Source of the DNA: Bacteroidota bacterium
GTDB lineage: Bacteria; Bacteroidota; Bacteroidia; Bacteroidales; Bacteroidaceae
Direction: 5' to 3'
Assembly: GCA_023458215.1 (NCBI GenBank)
Contig: JAEXAJ010000220.1
Location: forward strand, 12,447-76,446
DNA length: 64,000 bases
Shown here in pieces: positions 1 to 8,910 of this stretch. The notes under the pieces are model-generated. The model was not told the origin of the DNA and did no database searches. It saw nothing but the letters and a program-made list of their open reading frames with translations. The first letter of the stretch is position 1. The number at the start of each line of letters is the position of its first letter. Made by a program: the position numbers and the translations under genes.

Positions 1-2185
1 TGTTCTCATTCAACTCAATACGCAGTTCCGGCTGGCCGATGTTACGAATAACTCCCAAATCTTCGATGCCCTGCACGGTGCCCAATATCTTGTCTATTTC
101 CAGCGCTATCTTCTCCGAGCGATACAAGTCCTTGCCATACACCTTCACAGCGATAGAGCCTTTGACGCCCGAAGCCGCCTCTTCCACATTGTCCGTGATG
201 GGTTGCGAGAAGTTAAAGTCCACGCCGGGATAATACGAAAGGTCCTGCTGCATCTTGTCTATCAACTCAGGTTTGGTCAACTTGCTTTTCCATTCCTTCT
301 CCTGATAGATATCTACGTGGAACTCTATGTTGTAGAATCCTGTGGCATCGGTTCCGTCATTGGGACGTCCGGTTTGCGACAGCACTTGCTTTACTTCAGG
401 ATAAGCGGCAAGCCTGCGCCTCATCTGATTGGCCAGATGCACGGACTCATCCAAAGAGATGCTCTGTGGCAAAGTGGCGCGAATATAGATAGAGCCTTCG
501 TTCAGTTGCGGCAGAAACTCCGTGCCCAGCCAAGTAAACATCCACAGTCCGACCACAGCCACAACACTTGCCACAGCAATGGATAGCTTACGACGAGCAT
601 GACAGCGGTTGAACAATCCGGTAGCCCGGTCATTAATGAAGCGCACAAAGAAGTTATTCTTCTCGCGCACGTTCTTCTTCAACAGCATCGACGACATGAC
701 CGGAACCAGTGTCAGCGTAAACAGCAATGCTCCCAGCAACGCAAATCCCAAGGTATAGGCAAGTGGCGAAAACATCTTACCCTCCACCTTCTGGAAGGAG
801 AAGATAGGAATAAGCGCCGTAATGATAATCAGCTTCGAGAAGAATACAGCCTTCGCCTTATCCTTGGCAGTCTGCCGGATAAGCCCCATCTTCGACATCA
901 GGTTAAAGGCGGGCATACCCACCTCCCTCGCCTTCTTGTCGAGCGCCACAAACACGCCTTCTACCATCACCACGGCGCCGTCTATGATAATACCAAAATC
1001 GATAGCACCCATGGATAGCAAGTTGGCGGACATGCCCATAGCCCGCAGGCAGATAAACGCGAACAACAATGCCAAAGGAATCACCACGGCCACAACCACG
1101 GTGGTACGCCAGTCCGCCATAAATATCAATACAATGAATGTCACCAGCAGAATGCCTTCAATCAGATTACGGGTGACGGTATCGACAGCCAGGTCTACCA
1201 GGTTCTCCCGGTCATAGAAGGGAACAATCTGCACGTCTTTGGGGAGTATGTTCTTGTTAATATCTTCAATCTTCGTTTTCAGGGCGTTAATCACTTCACC
1301 CGGATTCTCGCCTTTACGCATCACCACGATGCCTTGCACCACATCATCTTCGTCCATACGCCCCACCTGGCCCAAGCGCGGCAAGGAGGACTCGTGTACG
1401 TCAGCCAAATGGCGGACAAGCACCGGAGTGCCGTTAATATTCTTGACTACGATGTTCTTCAGTTCCTCCATATCGTTAATCAATCCGATGCCACGCACCA
1501 CATAAGCCTGAGAACTTTTGGTGATTACGTCTCCGCCGACATTGATGTTACTGTTGGCAATGGCGTTGTACAGTTCCGACGGAGTAATGCCGTAGTTGAT
1601 TAGCTGGTGCGGGTTCACGCTGACCTCGAAAGTCTTCACCTCTCCACCGAAACTGACAATATCCGCCACACCCGACACTGCCCTGAGGTTGCGTTCGATC
1701 ACCCAATCCTGCAAGGTTTTCAATTCGCGTACACTACGTTTGTCACTGCGCAGGGTATAGCGGTAAATCTCTCCCGTAGGGCCATAGAGCGGCTGTACGT
1801 CGGGAGTTACCCCTTCGGGCAGGTCGGCGTCATTCAACAGGTTGTAAACTTGCTGGCGGGCGGTGAAGTCATCGACACGGTCGTCGAACATCACATTGAT
1901 TACCGAAAGTCCGAAAAGGGTGGTCGAGCGTATATCCGTCTTCTTCTGTACCGGATTCATCGCTATCTCGATGGGAATTGTTATGAACTTCTCCACTTCC
2001 TCGGCACTCCGTCCCGGCCATTGGGTGATAATGGTCACTTTGGTGTTGGTTACATCCGGGAAAGCGTCTATGGGCGTTTGCCGGAAAGACACAACGCCGG
2101 CTATAACGGCAATCGTAGTACAGAAAAAGATAAAGAACTTATTCTTCAGCGAGAAGGCTACAATATTATCTATAAACTTATGCAT
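1..2185 (-). CDS. czcA: CzcA-type heavy-metal efflux RND permease (partial, C-terminus off the left edge)
   Basis: Inner-membrane proton/metal antiporter of a tripartite efflux pump. The reading frame is open from the ATG at 2185 to base 1, giving about 728 of the usual 1030-1050 residues, so the 3' end lies outside the window. A transmembrane helix follows the N-terminus, then a periplasmic porter region and a helix bundle containing DFGIIIDGAVVMVE. The spacing of the two Asp and the Glu in that motif matches the DFG...DGA...E signature of the HME-1 (Co/Zn/Cd) class rather than CusA. The gene follows the adaptor gene by 15 bases and is last in the visible operon. Family assignment is firm; the metal is inferred from the motif only. 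Confidence 0.93.
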   Translation of the reverse strand, partial: MHKFIDNIVAFSLKNKFFIFFCTTIAVIAGVVSFRQTPIDAFPDVTNTKVTIITQWPGRSAEEVEKFITIPIEIAMNPVQKKTDIRSTTLFGLSVINVMFDDRVDDFTARQQVYNLLNDADLPEGVTPDVQPLYGPTGEIYRYTLRSDKRSVRELKTLQDWVIERNLRAVSGVADIVSFGGEVKTFEVSVNPHQLINYGITPSELYNAIANSNINVGGDVITKSSQAYVVRGIGLINDMEELKNIVVKNINGTPVLVRHLADVHESSLPRLGQVGRMDEDDVVQGIVVMRKGENPGEVINALKTKIEDINKNILPKDVQIVPFYDRENLVDLAVDTVTRNLIEGILLVTFIVLIFMADWRTTVVVAVVIPLALLFAFICLRAMGMSANLLSMGAIDFGIIIDGAVVMVEGVFVALDKKAREVGMPAFNLMSKMGLIRQTAKDKAKAVFFSKLIIITALIPIFSFQKVEGKMFSPLAYTLGFALLGALLFTLTLVPVMSSMLLKKNVREKNNFFVRFINDRATGLFNRCHARRKLSIAVASVVAVVGLWMFTWLGTEFLPQLNEGSIYIRATLPQSISLDESVHLANQMRRRLAAYPEVKQVLSQTGRPNDGTDATGFYNIEFHVDIYQEKEWKSKLTKPELIDKMQQDLSYYPGVDFNFSQPITDNVEEAASGVKGSIAVKVYGKDLYRSEKIALEIDKILGTVQGIEDLGVIRNIGQPELRIELNEN

Positions 2186-2200
2186 GCTCTGTTCCTCCGG

Positions 2201-3292
2201 TTATTCTGCACTCAATGCGTTGTAAACTAGCAATACGTTCTTATTCAGTATCCTGTCGCCTGCCGACACACCGGACGAGAGATAGCAATCCCTGCTTAGT
2301 TGCTTGTAGACATCCACCTCTTTTACAGCCAGTTTGCCGGTGGCATCCACCGTTACCACATAGTTCTTGCCTCCCTCGAAGATAAGCGCATGCAAGTCTA
2401 TCCGGGGCAACTCTTTATCGGATGCTTTGCTCTGCACATACACGTTGGTAAACATGCCCGGCTTCAGCAGATAGCCGTTATTTGCCAACTTCACCCGCAC
2501 GCTCATCGTTTTGCTTTCTTCATTCAGCATGTGATATACCTTGTCGATATTCCCGGTGAACTCCTTATCAGGATAAGCAAGCGTCGTGATACGCACGTGG
2601 GCGCCTTCGTGCACCTTGCTGATATCACTTTCATAGACATCCGCCATCACCCATACGTTCTCAAGACCGGAGATGATGAATATCTCATCGCTTTGGTCGG
2701 AACGAAGTTGCATCTCCTTATTGATGTTCTTCTCCACGATAAAGCCCGATACAGGCGCTTTGACCTGATAGAGCGACTTTCCAGAAATATGATAAATGGA
2801 GAATATCTCGGAGATGCGTTTAGTTTCTGCTTCAGCATTGCTCAATTCTTGTTTAGCTTGCAGGATATCACGCTCGGATGCCATGCCCGAAGCGAACATA
2901 TCTTGCACCGACTGGAGATTCCTGCGGGCGATGATGAGCTGCTGCTCGGCTTCCTTGGCTTGTTTCTCATAATCGGCCACTTCCCCGCTCCGGATAGTGG
3001 CAAGTATGTCTCCTTTCCTCACATGGTCGCCTATCTCGGCATACACATCGGTGACGGTACCACCGAAAATAGGAAATACGCGCGCCACTTGCTCTTGATT
3101 GAAAGTGACTCTACCATTCAGCGTCAGTTCATCGGTTACTTCATGCAGTTTTACCGTGTCTACCGACACTACTTTCTTCAGGCTATCAGTCAGAAACATC
3201 TCTTGGGAAGACACCTTCGGAGCTTCCGACGGACGGGTACAGGCACTCACCAATGCCACGCAAAGGCAAACGGATACTAAAATACGGTTCAT
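2201..3292 (-). CDS. czcB: Periplasmic adaptor (HlyD/CusB family) lipoprotein of the metal efflux pump
   Basis: Membrane-fusion protein linking the RND permease to the outer-membrane channel. The 363-residue product starts with a lipoprotein signal peptide (lipobox VSAC, Cys18). It shows the family order: barrel-sandwich half, a coiled-coil hairpin around residues 110-150, a second lipoyl-like half (VKAPVSGFIVEKN), then beta-barrel and membrane-proximal domains. There is no His/Met-rich metal-binding N-terminal extension like those of some CusB/CzcB proteins. It lies 6 bases after the channel gene and 15 bases before the permease gene, which indicates one transcript. Confidence 0.92.
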   Translation of the reverse strand: MNRILVSVCLCVALVSACTRPSEAPKVSSQEMFLTDSLKKVVSVDTVKLHEVTDELTLNGRVTFNQEQVARVFPIFGGTVTDVYAEIGDHVRKGDILATIRSGEVADYEKQAKEAEQQLIIARRNLQSVQDMFASGMASERDILQAKQELSNAEAETKRISEIFSIYHISGKSLYQVKAPVSGFIVEKNINKEMQLRSDQSDEIFIISGLENVWVMADVYESDISKVHEGAHVRITTLAYPDKEFTGNIDKVYHMLNEESKTMSVRVKLANNGYLLKPGMFTNVYVQSKASDKELPRIDLHALIFEGGKNYVVTVDATGKLAVKEVDVYKQLSRDCYLSSGVSAGDRILNKNVLLVYNALSAE

Positions 3293-3298
3293 ATGCTT

Positions 3299-4564
3299 TT
3301 AATAATTAATTACGGTTTGTCCTACAGTGGTATTCAGATTCTCCATAGCAAGAAATACATTCTTCCTCAACTCGTACAGTTGCAGGCAGGTTTCTTTGTA
3401 GCTTTGGTAGTAGTCAATGAACTCCAGCATACTGATATTACGCTTGCTATAATTTTCATTGACACCGCCAATCAGTTGATTGAAGTTGTGCTCCAGTTCG
3501 TCATTGGAATCCTGATAAAGTTCTATCGCCTTTTGCATTTGATGATAAGAGGCATAAAGTTCCATGCGTGCTTTTTCCATCGCATATTCTTCTTCCTTGC
3601 CGTTTTGCAGCACATCGAATTTAGCAGATCTGATATTGCCCTGGTTACGGTTGAAGATAGGGACAGAAAGGCTGATGCCGACCGCAAAGTAGTTATTGAT
3701 AAAGTTGCCCGCGCGATCGTACATGCCTTTCACCGAAAACTCCGGTGCGGCCATAGAACGTTGCAACCTCAAATTGGCCTTGGCAGCATTCACTTCGGCA
3801 CGGGCAACCTTCAAATCGGGACGCATCGCAAGCATGCCGCTCATTTCGGCAAAAGAGATGGTAGAGAGATTGATTTGCTTCAATACCCCGACATCATCCA
3901 GCAACAGACTCGTCTTTTGCCCGGCAGGTATATTCAATAATAAGTTCAGCTCACCTTGCCGGTCTACAAGGTCGTTTTCGACATCGTTTCTTTCTTTTCG
4001 CAATGATAACAACAATGCTTCCAGGCGCGAACTTTCCAACAATGAAACATTGCCCTTGCCCTGTTGCTCTTTGGTGGCTCGAAGCAGTTGACCGAGTGAT
4101 TCTATCTCTTTATCATAGACACTTATAGAACGTGTCAGGAAATAAACTTCCACAAACGTTTTATTCAACTCGCTACGAAGGGTGCGCAACACCTCCTCAA
4201 ATTGGTATTCCGCAATTTCTTTATTTACCCTTTCCAGCCGTACGCGCTTGTTGCGCTGCCCGGCAATTTGGATAACCTGTTCTATTTCAACAGCCGATTC
4301 ACCTTCACTACCCAAATCAAAATATTTGCCGTTCAAACGGTTATAAATATTCTGTTCCAAGGAAATAACAGGGTTGTCAAACAATCGGGCTTGCGTAACT
4401 TGTGCTTGTGCCATATCGATATTATACCGCTCGGCTATCAATGAAAGGTTGAGCGCCAGGAATCGCTTTTCCGCTTCTTGCAGAGTCATTGTGGCAGCCA
4501 TATCCTGCGCACGCAGGAACGCACAAATAGTAGAAATGAATAAAACAGTAAACAATCTTTTCAT
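3299..4564 (-). CDS. czcC: TolC-family outer-membrane efflux channel (CzcC/CusC type)
   Basis: Outer-membrane exit duct of the pump. The 421-residue protein has a cleavable signal peptide (FTVLFISTICAFLRAQ) and two repeated alpha-helical hairpin regions typical of the OEP family, rich in Glu, Leu and Arg heptads (residues about 80-190 and 270-400). There is no lipobox. It is first in the efflux operon, with a clear -7 box just upstream at 4585-4592. The transcript order channel-adaptor-permease is the usual one for czcCBA in Bacteroidetes. Confidence 0.92.
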   Translation of the reverse strand: MKRLFTVLFISTICAFLRAQDMAATMTLQEAEKRFLALNLSLIAERYNIDMAQAQVTQARLFDNPVISLEQNIYNRLNGKYFDLGSEGESAVEIEQVIQIAGQRNKRVRLERVNKEIAEYQFEEVLRTLRSELNKTFVEVYFLTRSISVYDKEIESLGQLLRATKEQQGKGNVSLLESSRLEALLLSLRKERNDVENDLVDRQGELNLLLNIPAGQKTSLLLDDVGVLKQINLSTISFAEMSGMLAMRPDLKVARAEVNAAKANLRLQRSMAAPEFSVKGMYDRAGNFINNYFAVGISLSVPIFNRNQGNIRSAKFDVLQNGKEEEYAMEKARMELYASYHQMQKAIELYQDSNDELEHNFNQLIGGVNENYSKRNISMLEFIDYYQSYKETCLQLYELRKNVFLAMENLNTTVGQTVINY

Positions 4565-4584
4565 ACTTACTTTTGATTTTGGCG

Positions 4585-4618
4585 CAAAAGTAAGCCTCCA
4601 TCTCCGGAAATCATTCCG
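4585..4618 (-). promoter_or_regulatory. Promoter and possible operator of the czcCBA operon
   Basis: On the minus strand TACTTTTG (4585-4592) matches the Bacteroidetes -7 consensus TAnnTTTG and lies about 20 bases before the czcC start. The interrupted palindrome CGGAA-ATCA-TTCCG (4605-4618) sits just upstream, where the -33 region is expected, so it could be a repressor or activator site. The palindrome is seen; its use as an operator is inferred. No metal-responsive regulator gene is in the window. Confidence 0.5.
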
Positions 4619-4668
4619 AAGTTGATTATAATACTCTTAGATGAGATTAGAATATGATTAGAAATTTC

Positions 4669-5211
4669 CTATTCCACCGGAGTCAGCTCCCCTGTTACCG
4701 AATCTATAATGAAACCATACACACGAATATCTTTAGGAATCAGCGGATGATTAGTGATGGCCGCCACTGTTCCTCTTACAGAATTCTCCGTGTCTTCAAA
4801 GCCATACAGCCAGGAATTAAAATCGACTCCACAGAAACGAATCATATCTATTGTTTCTTGCTTGACACCACGAGCCTTCATGTGGTCTATCATTTCATCA
4901 CTATGCAAATGGCATGCACCGCAATCGGAATGGGCAATCACCATGATATCGGTCACCCCCAATTCGTAAATAGCCACTGTCAAACTACGGATAACACTAC
5001 CAAAGGGATGCGAAATAACAGCACCCGCATTCTTAATAATCTGCGCATCTCCATTCTTCAGCCCCAAAGCCGCCGGCAGTAACTCTGTCAGACGTGTATC
5101 CATACAAGAAAGGATAGCTATCTTTTTACTGGGATACTTATTCGTAATGTATTTCTCATATCCCTTATTCGCAACGAACTGTTTGTTATACGCAAGAATA
5201 TCTTCCATCAT
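4669..5211 (-). CDS. Beta-class carbonic anhydrase
   Basis: Interconverts CO2 and bicarbonate in the cytoplasm. The 180-residue protein has the family's zinc ligands and catalytic pair: CMDTRL (Cys and the Asp/Arg dyad) near residue 35 and HSDCGACH near residue 95, the latter giving the His and second Cys ligands. Length fits the short beta-carbonic anhydrases. The start is ATGATG with GGAGG a few bases upstream; either Met is possible. It is transcribed alone from the -7 box at 5241-5248, divergently from radA. Confidence 0.95.
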   Translation of the reverse strand: MMEDILAYNKQFVANKGYEKYITNKYPSKKIAILSCMDTRLTELLPAALGLKNGDAQIIKNAGAVISHPFGSVIRSLTVAIYELGVTDIMVIAHSDCGACHLHSDEMIDHMKARGVKQETIDMIRFCGVDFNSWLYGFEDTENSVRGTVAAITNHPLIPKDIRVYGFIIDSVTGELTPVE

Positions 5212-5240
5212 GGCCTCCGGTTTTAAATGGTTTCTACCTA

Positions 5241-5248
5241 CAAATATA
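5241..5248 (-). promoter_or_regulatory. -7 box of the carbonic anhydrase gene
   Basis: The minus strand reads TATATTTG, an exact match to TAnnTTTG, 30 bases before the start codon. No convincing -33 element is visible. Confidence 0.6.
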
Positions 5249-5289
5249 AAAAAACTCCCTGAGACTCTCCTCCTCTGCCATGAAAAATG

Positions 5290-5297
5290 TACCTTTG
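5290..5297 (+). promoter_or_regulatory. -7 box of the radA operon
   Basis: TACCTTTG matches TAnnTTTG exactly and lies 30 bases before the radA ATG at 5327. This supports the 5327 start over the longer frame that opens at 5147 inside the divergent gene. Confidence 0.6.
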
Positions 5298-5326
5298 GGC
5301 AGTCATTTATAGAAAGATGTAGGGTT

Positions 5327-6694
5327 ATGGCAAAAGATAAAACCGTTTATGTGTGTAGCAACTGCGGACAAGACTCACCCAAATGGGTAGGCAAATGTCC
5401 GTCGTGCGGAGAATGGAATACGTATGTGGAAGAAGTAGTTCGGAAAGAGGTTGTGAACAAACGCCCCGTTTCAGGCATAGAAACCGCCAAAGCCAAACCC
5501 GTCACTCTGAATGAAATAGTTGCCGATGACGAACCACGCATCGATCTCCACGACGACGAACTAAATCGCGTATTAGGAGGCGGACTGGTACAAGGTTCTC
5601 TCGTATTGATAGGTGGCGAACCAGGGATTGGAAAATCTACTTTAGTACTACAAACCGTACTCCAAATACCGGATAAGCGCATACTATACATCTCCGGTGA
5701 AGAGAGCGCCCGACAACTTAAACTGCGTGCCGACAGGTTAACCAGTTCCTCCGGTGATTGCCTCATCGTTTGCGAAACATCCTTGGAGCAGATCTATGTA
5801 CATATCAAGAACACACGCCCGGATCTGGTTATTATTGATTCGATACAGACTATTTCAACAGAAACGCTTGAATCGTCTCCGGGAAGCATCGCACAAGTGC
5901 GGGAATGCTCCGCCTCCATCCTACGTTTTGCCAAAGAGACGCATACAGCGGTTATCCTGATAGGACATATCAATAAAGAGGGCAGCATTGCCGGGCCAAA
6001 GGTTTTAGAGCATATTGTAGACACCGTACTTCAGTTTGAAGGCGACCAACATTATATGTACCGCATCCTCCGCAGCATCAAGAACCGCTTTGGTAGTACT
6101 GCCGAATTAGGGATTTATGAAATGCGACAAGACGGGTTGCGACAAGTGAGCAATCCTTCGGAGCTACTGCTGAGCCAAGATCACGAAGGCATGAGCGGAA
6201 TAGCCATTGCCTCGGCCATCGAAGGTGTCAGACCCTTCTTGATTGAGACGCAAGCATTGGTAAGCAGTGCCGTGTATGGCAATCCGCAACGGTCTGCCAC
6301 AGGCTTCGATATCCGACGAATGAATATGCTACTGGCCGTACTGGAAAAACGTGTAGGTTTTAAACTAGCACAAAAGGATGTATTTCTTAATATCGCCGGA
6401 GGGCTGAAAGTAAACGACCCTGCTATAGACCTGGCTGTAATCAGCGCCATCCTTTCCAGCAATATGGATTCAGCCATCGAACCGGAAGTGTGCATGGCAG
6501 GTGAAATCGGTTTATCAGGAGAGATACGTCCGGTAAACCGCATAGAGCAACGTATCGGCGAAGCGGAGAAACTGGGTTTCAAACAGTTTATATTACCTAA
6601 ATATAATATGCAAGGACTCAATACGAAGAAGATAAAGATAGAGTTAATACCTGTGCGGAAGGTGGAAGAAGCATTCCGTACTTTATTCGGATAA
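5327..6694 (+). CDS. radA: DNA repair protein RadA (branch-migration helicase)
   Basis: Processes recombination intermediates together with RecA. The 455-residue product has the family's domains in order: an N-terminal C4 zinc finger (CSNCGQ...CPSCGEW, residues 9-31), a RecA-like ATPase with Walker A GGEPGIGKST near residue 100, the RadA-specific KNRFGST motif near residue 250, and a C-terminal Lon-protease-like domain. The reading frame is open upstream to 5147, but conservation begins at MAKDKTVYVC and a promoter lies just before it. Only one base separates it from the next gene, so the two are probably co-transcribed. Confidence 0.97.
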   Translation: MAKDKTVYVCSNCGQDSPKWVGKCPSCGEWNTYVEEVVRKEVVNKRPVSGIETAKAKPVTLNEIVADDEPRIDLHDDELNRVLGGGLVQGSLVLIGGEPGIGKSTLVLQTVLQIPDKRILYISGEESARQLKLRADRLTSSSGDCLIVCETSLEQIYVHIKNTRPDLVIIDSIQTISTETLESSPGSIAQVRECSASILRFAKETHTAVILIGHINKEGSIAGPKVLEHIVDTVLQFEGDQHYMYRILRSIKNRFGSTAELGIYEMRQDGLRQVSNPSELLLSQDHEGMSGIAIASAIEGVRPFLIETQALVSSAVYGNPQRSATGFDIRRMNMLLAVLEKRVGFKLAQKDVFLNIAGGLKVNDPAIDLAVISAILSSNMDSAIEPEVCMAGEIGLSGEIRPVNRIEQRIGEAEKLGFKQFILPKYNMQGLNTKKIKIELIPVRKVEEAFRTLFG

Positions 6695-6695
6695 T

Positions 6696-8321
6696 ATGAT
6701 ACAAGAATATACCATTAGAGTTTTGCCCGAAATAGCGGCAAATGAACAACGGCTGAAAGAATTCCTGATACAAGAAAAGGGATTGAATGCACCGGATATA
6801 ACCGCTACACGGATACTAAAACGAAGCATTGATGCACGCCAACGAACCATCTTCGTGAATCTGACTGTACGGGTATATTTAAATGAAATGCCGCAGGATG
6901 ATGAATACCAACAGACTATATATAAAAATGTAGAAGGTAAACCACAAGTCATTGTAGTAGGAGCCGGTCCCGGAGGACTCTTTGCCGCTTTACGACTGAT
7001 AGAACTCGGCTTGCGCCCCATCATCGTGGAACGTGGCAAAGATGTACGTGAACGTAAAAAGGATCTTGCACAAATCAGCCGCCAGCAAACTGTAGACCCC
7101 GAATCGAACTACAGTTTCGGAGAAGGCGGCGCAGGCGCCTATTCGGACGGAAAGCTATATACCCGCAGCAAAAAACGGGGAAATGTGGATAAGATACTGA
7201 ACGTATTCTGCCAACATGGCGCCTCAACCTCCATATTGGTGGATGCACATCCTCATATAGGTACAGACAAGTTGCCGCGTGTCATCGAAAACATGCGGAA
7301 CACCGTAATCCAATGTGGTGGAGAAGTACACTTTGAAACCCGTATGGATGCCCTGATTATTGAAGGAGACGAAGTAAAAGGTATCGAAACCAATACTGGA
7401 AAAACCTTCCTCGGCCCTGTAATCCTTGCTACCGGTCATTCAGCCAGAGATGTGTATCGCTGGCTCGCTGCCAATCAAGTAGAGATTGAAGCCAAAGGAA
7501 TAGCCGTAGGCGTCCGTCTGGAACATCCCGCAGAATTAATAGACCAAATACAATACCACAACCGCAACGGACGCGGCAAATATCTGCCCGCCGCCGAATA
7601 CAGTTTCGTAAACCAAGTGGACGGACGAGGCGTATATAGCTTCTGCATGTGTCCCGGCGGCTTTATCGTTCCTGCCGCCAGTGGTCCCCAGCAAATTGTA
7701 GTAAACGGCATGAGCCCCAGTAACCGTGGTTCCCGATGGAGCAACTCGGGCATGGTGGTGGAACTACGCCCGGAAGACGTATTAAATGAAGAATTAGGAA
7801 TGAAGAATGAAGAATTATCATGCGGAGTGGATGCGCAGCCTAATTCTTCATTCTTCATTCATCATTCTTCATTAAAAATGATGTACTTCCAAGAGAACTT
7901 AGAGCGGATGTGCTGGCAACAAGGTAATATGAAGCAGACAGCACCTGCTCAACGCATGACAGACTTCACCAAGAAAAAGTTAAGTTATGATTTGCCCGAA
8001 AGTTCGTATGCACCGGGATTGGTATCATCCCCCCTACACTTTTGGATGCCGTCTTTCATAACAGATAGATTAAGCAAAGGATTCCAGATATTCGGGAAAT
8101 ACTGCCACGGTTTCCTGACGAACGAAGCGACCATGATTGGCGTGGAAACCCGCACCTCATCACCGGTACGCATTATAAGAGACAAAGAAACACTGCAACA
8201 TATCCGAGTGAAAGGTTTATTCCCTTGCGGAGAAGGTGCCGGTTATGCCGGAGGCATCGTATCGGCAGGCATTGATGGAGAGAGATGTGCGGAAGCGGTG
8301 AGATTAGTTATAAGTTATTAG
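6696..8321 (+). CDS. NAD(P)/FAD-dependent oxidoreductase, COG2509 type, with an in-frame palindromic insert
   Basis: A large cytoplasmic flavoprotein of the COG2509 family; its substrate is unknown. The 541-residue protein has an N-terminal small domain, then a Rossmann FAD motif VVGAGPGGLFAALRL near residue 90, a family motif SFGEGGAGAYSDGKL, a second dinucleotide region ending ILATGHSARD, and a C-terminal FAD-binding stretch GEGAGYAGGIVSAGIDG. Residues about 363-393 are encoded by a hairpin repeat (7782-7874) and do not look like part of the fold; without them the length would be about 510 residues. The last codons (VISY) come from the left arm of another repeat at 8303-8393. It follows radA by one base. 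Confidence 0.9.
   Translation: MIQEYTIRVLPEIAANEQRLKEFLIQEKGLNAPDITATRILKRSIDARQRTIFVNLTVRVYLNEMPQDDEYQQTIYKNVEGKPQVIVVGAGPGGLFAALRLIELGLRPIIVERGKDVRERKKDLAQISRQQTVDPESNYSFGEGGAGAYSDGKLYTRSKKRGNVDKILNVFCQHGASTSILVDAHPHIGTDKLPRVIENMRNTVIQCGGEVHFETRMDALIIEGDEVKGIETNTGKTFLGPVILATGHSARDVYRWLAANQVEIEAKGIAVGVRLEHPAELIDQIQYHNRNGRGKYLPAAEYSFVNQVDGRGVYSFCMCPGGFIVPAASGPQQIVVNGMSPSNRGSRWSNSGMVVELRPEDVLNEELGMKNEELSCGVDAQPNSSFFIHHSSLKMMYFQENLERMCWQQGNMKQTAPAQRMTDFTKKKLSYDLPESSYAPGLVSSPLHFWMPSFITDRLSKGFQIFGKYCHGFLTNEATMIGVETRTSSPVRIIRDKETLQHIRVKGLFPCGEGAGYAGGIVSAGIDGERCAEAVRLVISY
7782..7874 (+). repeat. Palindromic element inserted in frame within the oxidoreductase gene
   Basis: Left arm 7782-7817 and right arm 7841-7874 are inverted copies built from GAAGAAT/ATTCTTC words, with a GC-rich centre containing TGCGGAGT and GCGCAGCC (7833-7840). 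It adds about 31 residues, NEELGMKNEEL... to ...NSSFFIHHSS, without breaking the frame. A sister copy in opposite orientation lies in the histidine kinase gene at 63101-63199, and elements with the same core are at 33164 and 35623. Confidence 0.85.
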
Positions 8322-8393
8322 TTATAAGTTATTTGTTTGTGCTTCTATGCAGCATGATAGCAAATAACTTATAACTAATAACTCATAACTAAT
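8303..8393. repeat. Long hairpin repeat between convergent genes
   Basis: Arms of about 32 bases at 8303-8335 and 8361-8393 are near-perfect inverted copies made of TTATAACT/AGTTATAA words, around a centre containing TGTGCTTC and ATGCAGC. The left arm contains the stop codon of the upstream oxidoreductase; the right arm ends two bases before the flavodoxin stop codon. It could serve as a bidirectional terminator; this is inferred from position. Confidence 0.75.
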
Positions 8394-8394
8394 T

Positions 8395-8898
8395 TCAAAG
8401 TTCTTTCTTCAGCCCCTCGCACCACTCCTTTATACGTTTATCAGTCAGTTTCGACTGGTTTTCTACGTCGATTACCAGGCCGCACCATTTATTATCATGC
8501 AAGGCTTTGGAGTGATTGAAGGTATAATCCTCGGCGGAAGTAAATCCGACAAGGGTAGCGCCGGCTTTTTTGAAAGACTCACTCAAGATGCCCAGTCCGT
8601 CTACGAAGTTGTCGGGATAGTTCACTTGATCGCCTAAGCCGAAGAGGGCTACTTTCTTCCCTTTCAGGTCTAAGGTTTCCAGTTCGGGAATCAGTTCGTC
8701 CCAGAAGGTGGGCAGTTCACCGTCAAACCAGGTGGATACACCAACAATCAGATTGTCGTAAGATTTGAAATCATCCCCCCAGGCTTTCTCAACGGGGATG
8801 ATATCTATATTCTCCGCTCCCAAGGCTTCGCGGATTTTCTTTGCTACCTGTGAGGTCTTCACGGCATTTGCTACATAAAATAATCCTATCTTTTTCAT
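8395..8898 (-). CDS. fldA: Flavodoxin with an atypical FMN phosphate loop
   Basis: Small FMN electron carrier, 167 residues, the length of long-chain flavodoxins. The second FMN loop (GVSTWFDGELPTFWDE) and the third (FGLGDQVNYPDNFVDG) are well conserved. The N-terminal phosphate-binding loop, normally T/S-x-T-G-x-T, reads YVANAVKTSQV here and lacks the Gly and the first Thr residues. It is last in the 2-oxoacid dehydrogenase operon, 12 bases after E1. That position suggests a role as electron partner, but this is inference. Confidence 0.9.
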   Translation of the reverse strand: MKKIGLFYVANAVKTSQVAKKIREALGAENIDIIPVEKAWGDDFKSYDNLIVGVSTWFDGELPTFWDELIPELETLDLKGKKVALFGLGDQVNYPDNFVDGLGILSESFKKAGATLVGFTSAEDYTFNHSKALHDNKWCGLVIDVENQSKLTDKRIKEWCEGLKKEL

Positions 8899-8910
8899 GA
8901 TGGTTACAAT

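Noticed and set aside
5147..5326. Longer N-terminus for RadA
   Set aside because: It would overlap the divergent carbonic anhydrase gene and lie upstream of the -7 box at 5290; family conservation begins at 5327.
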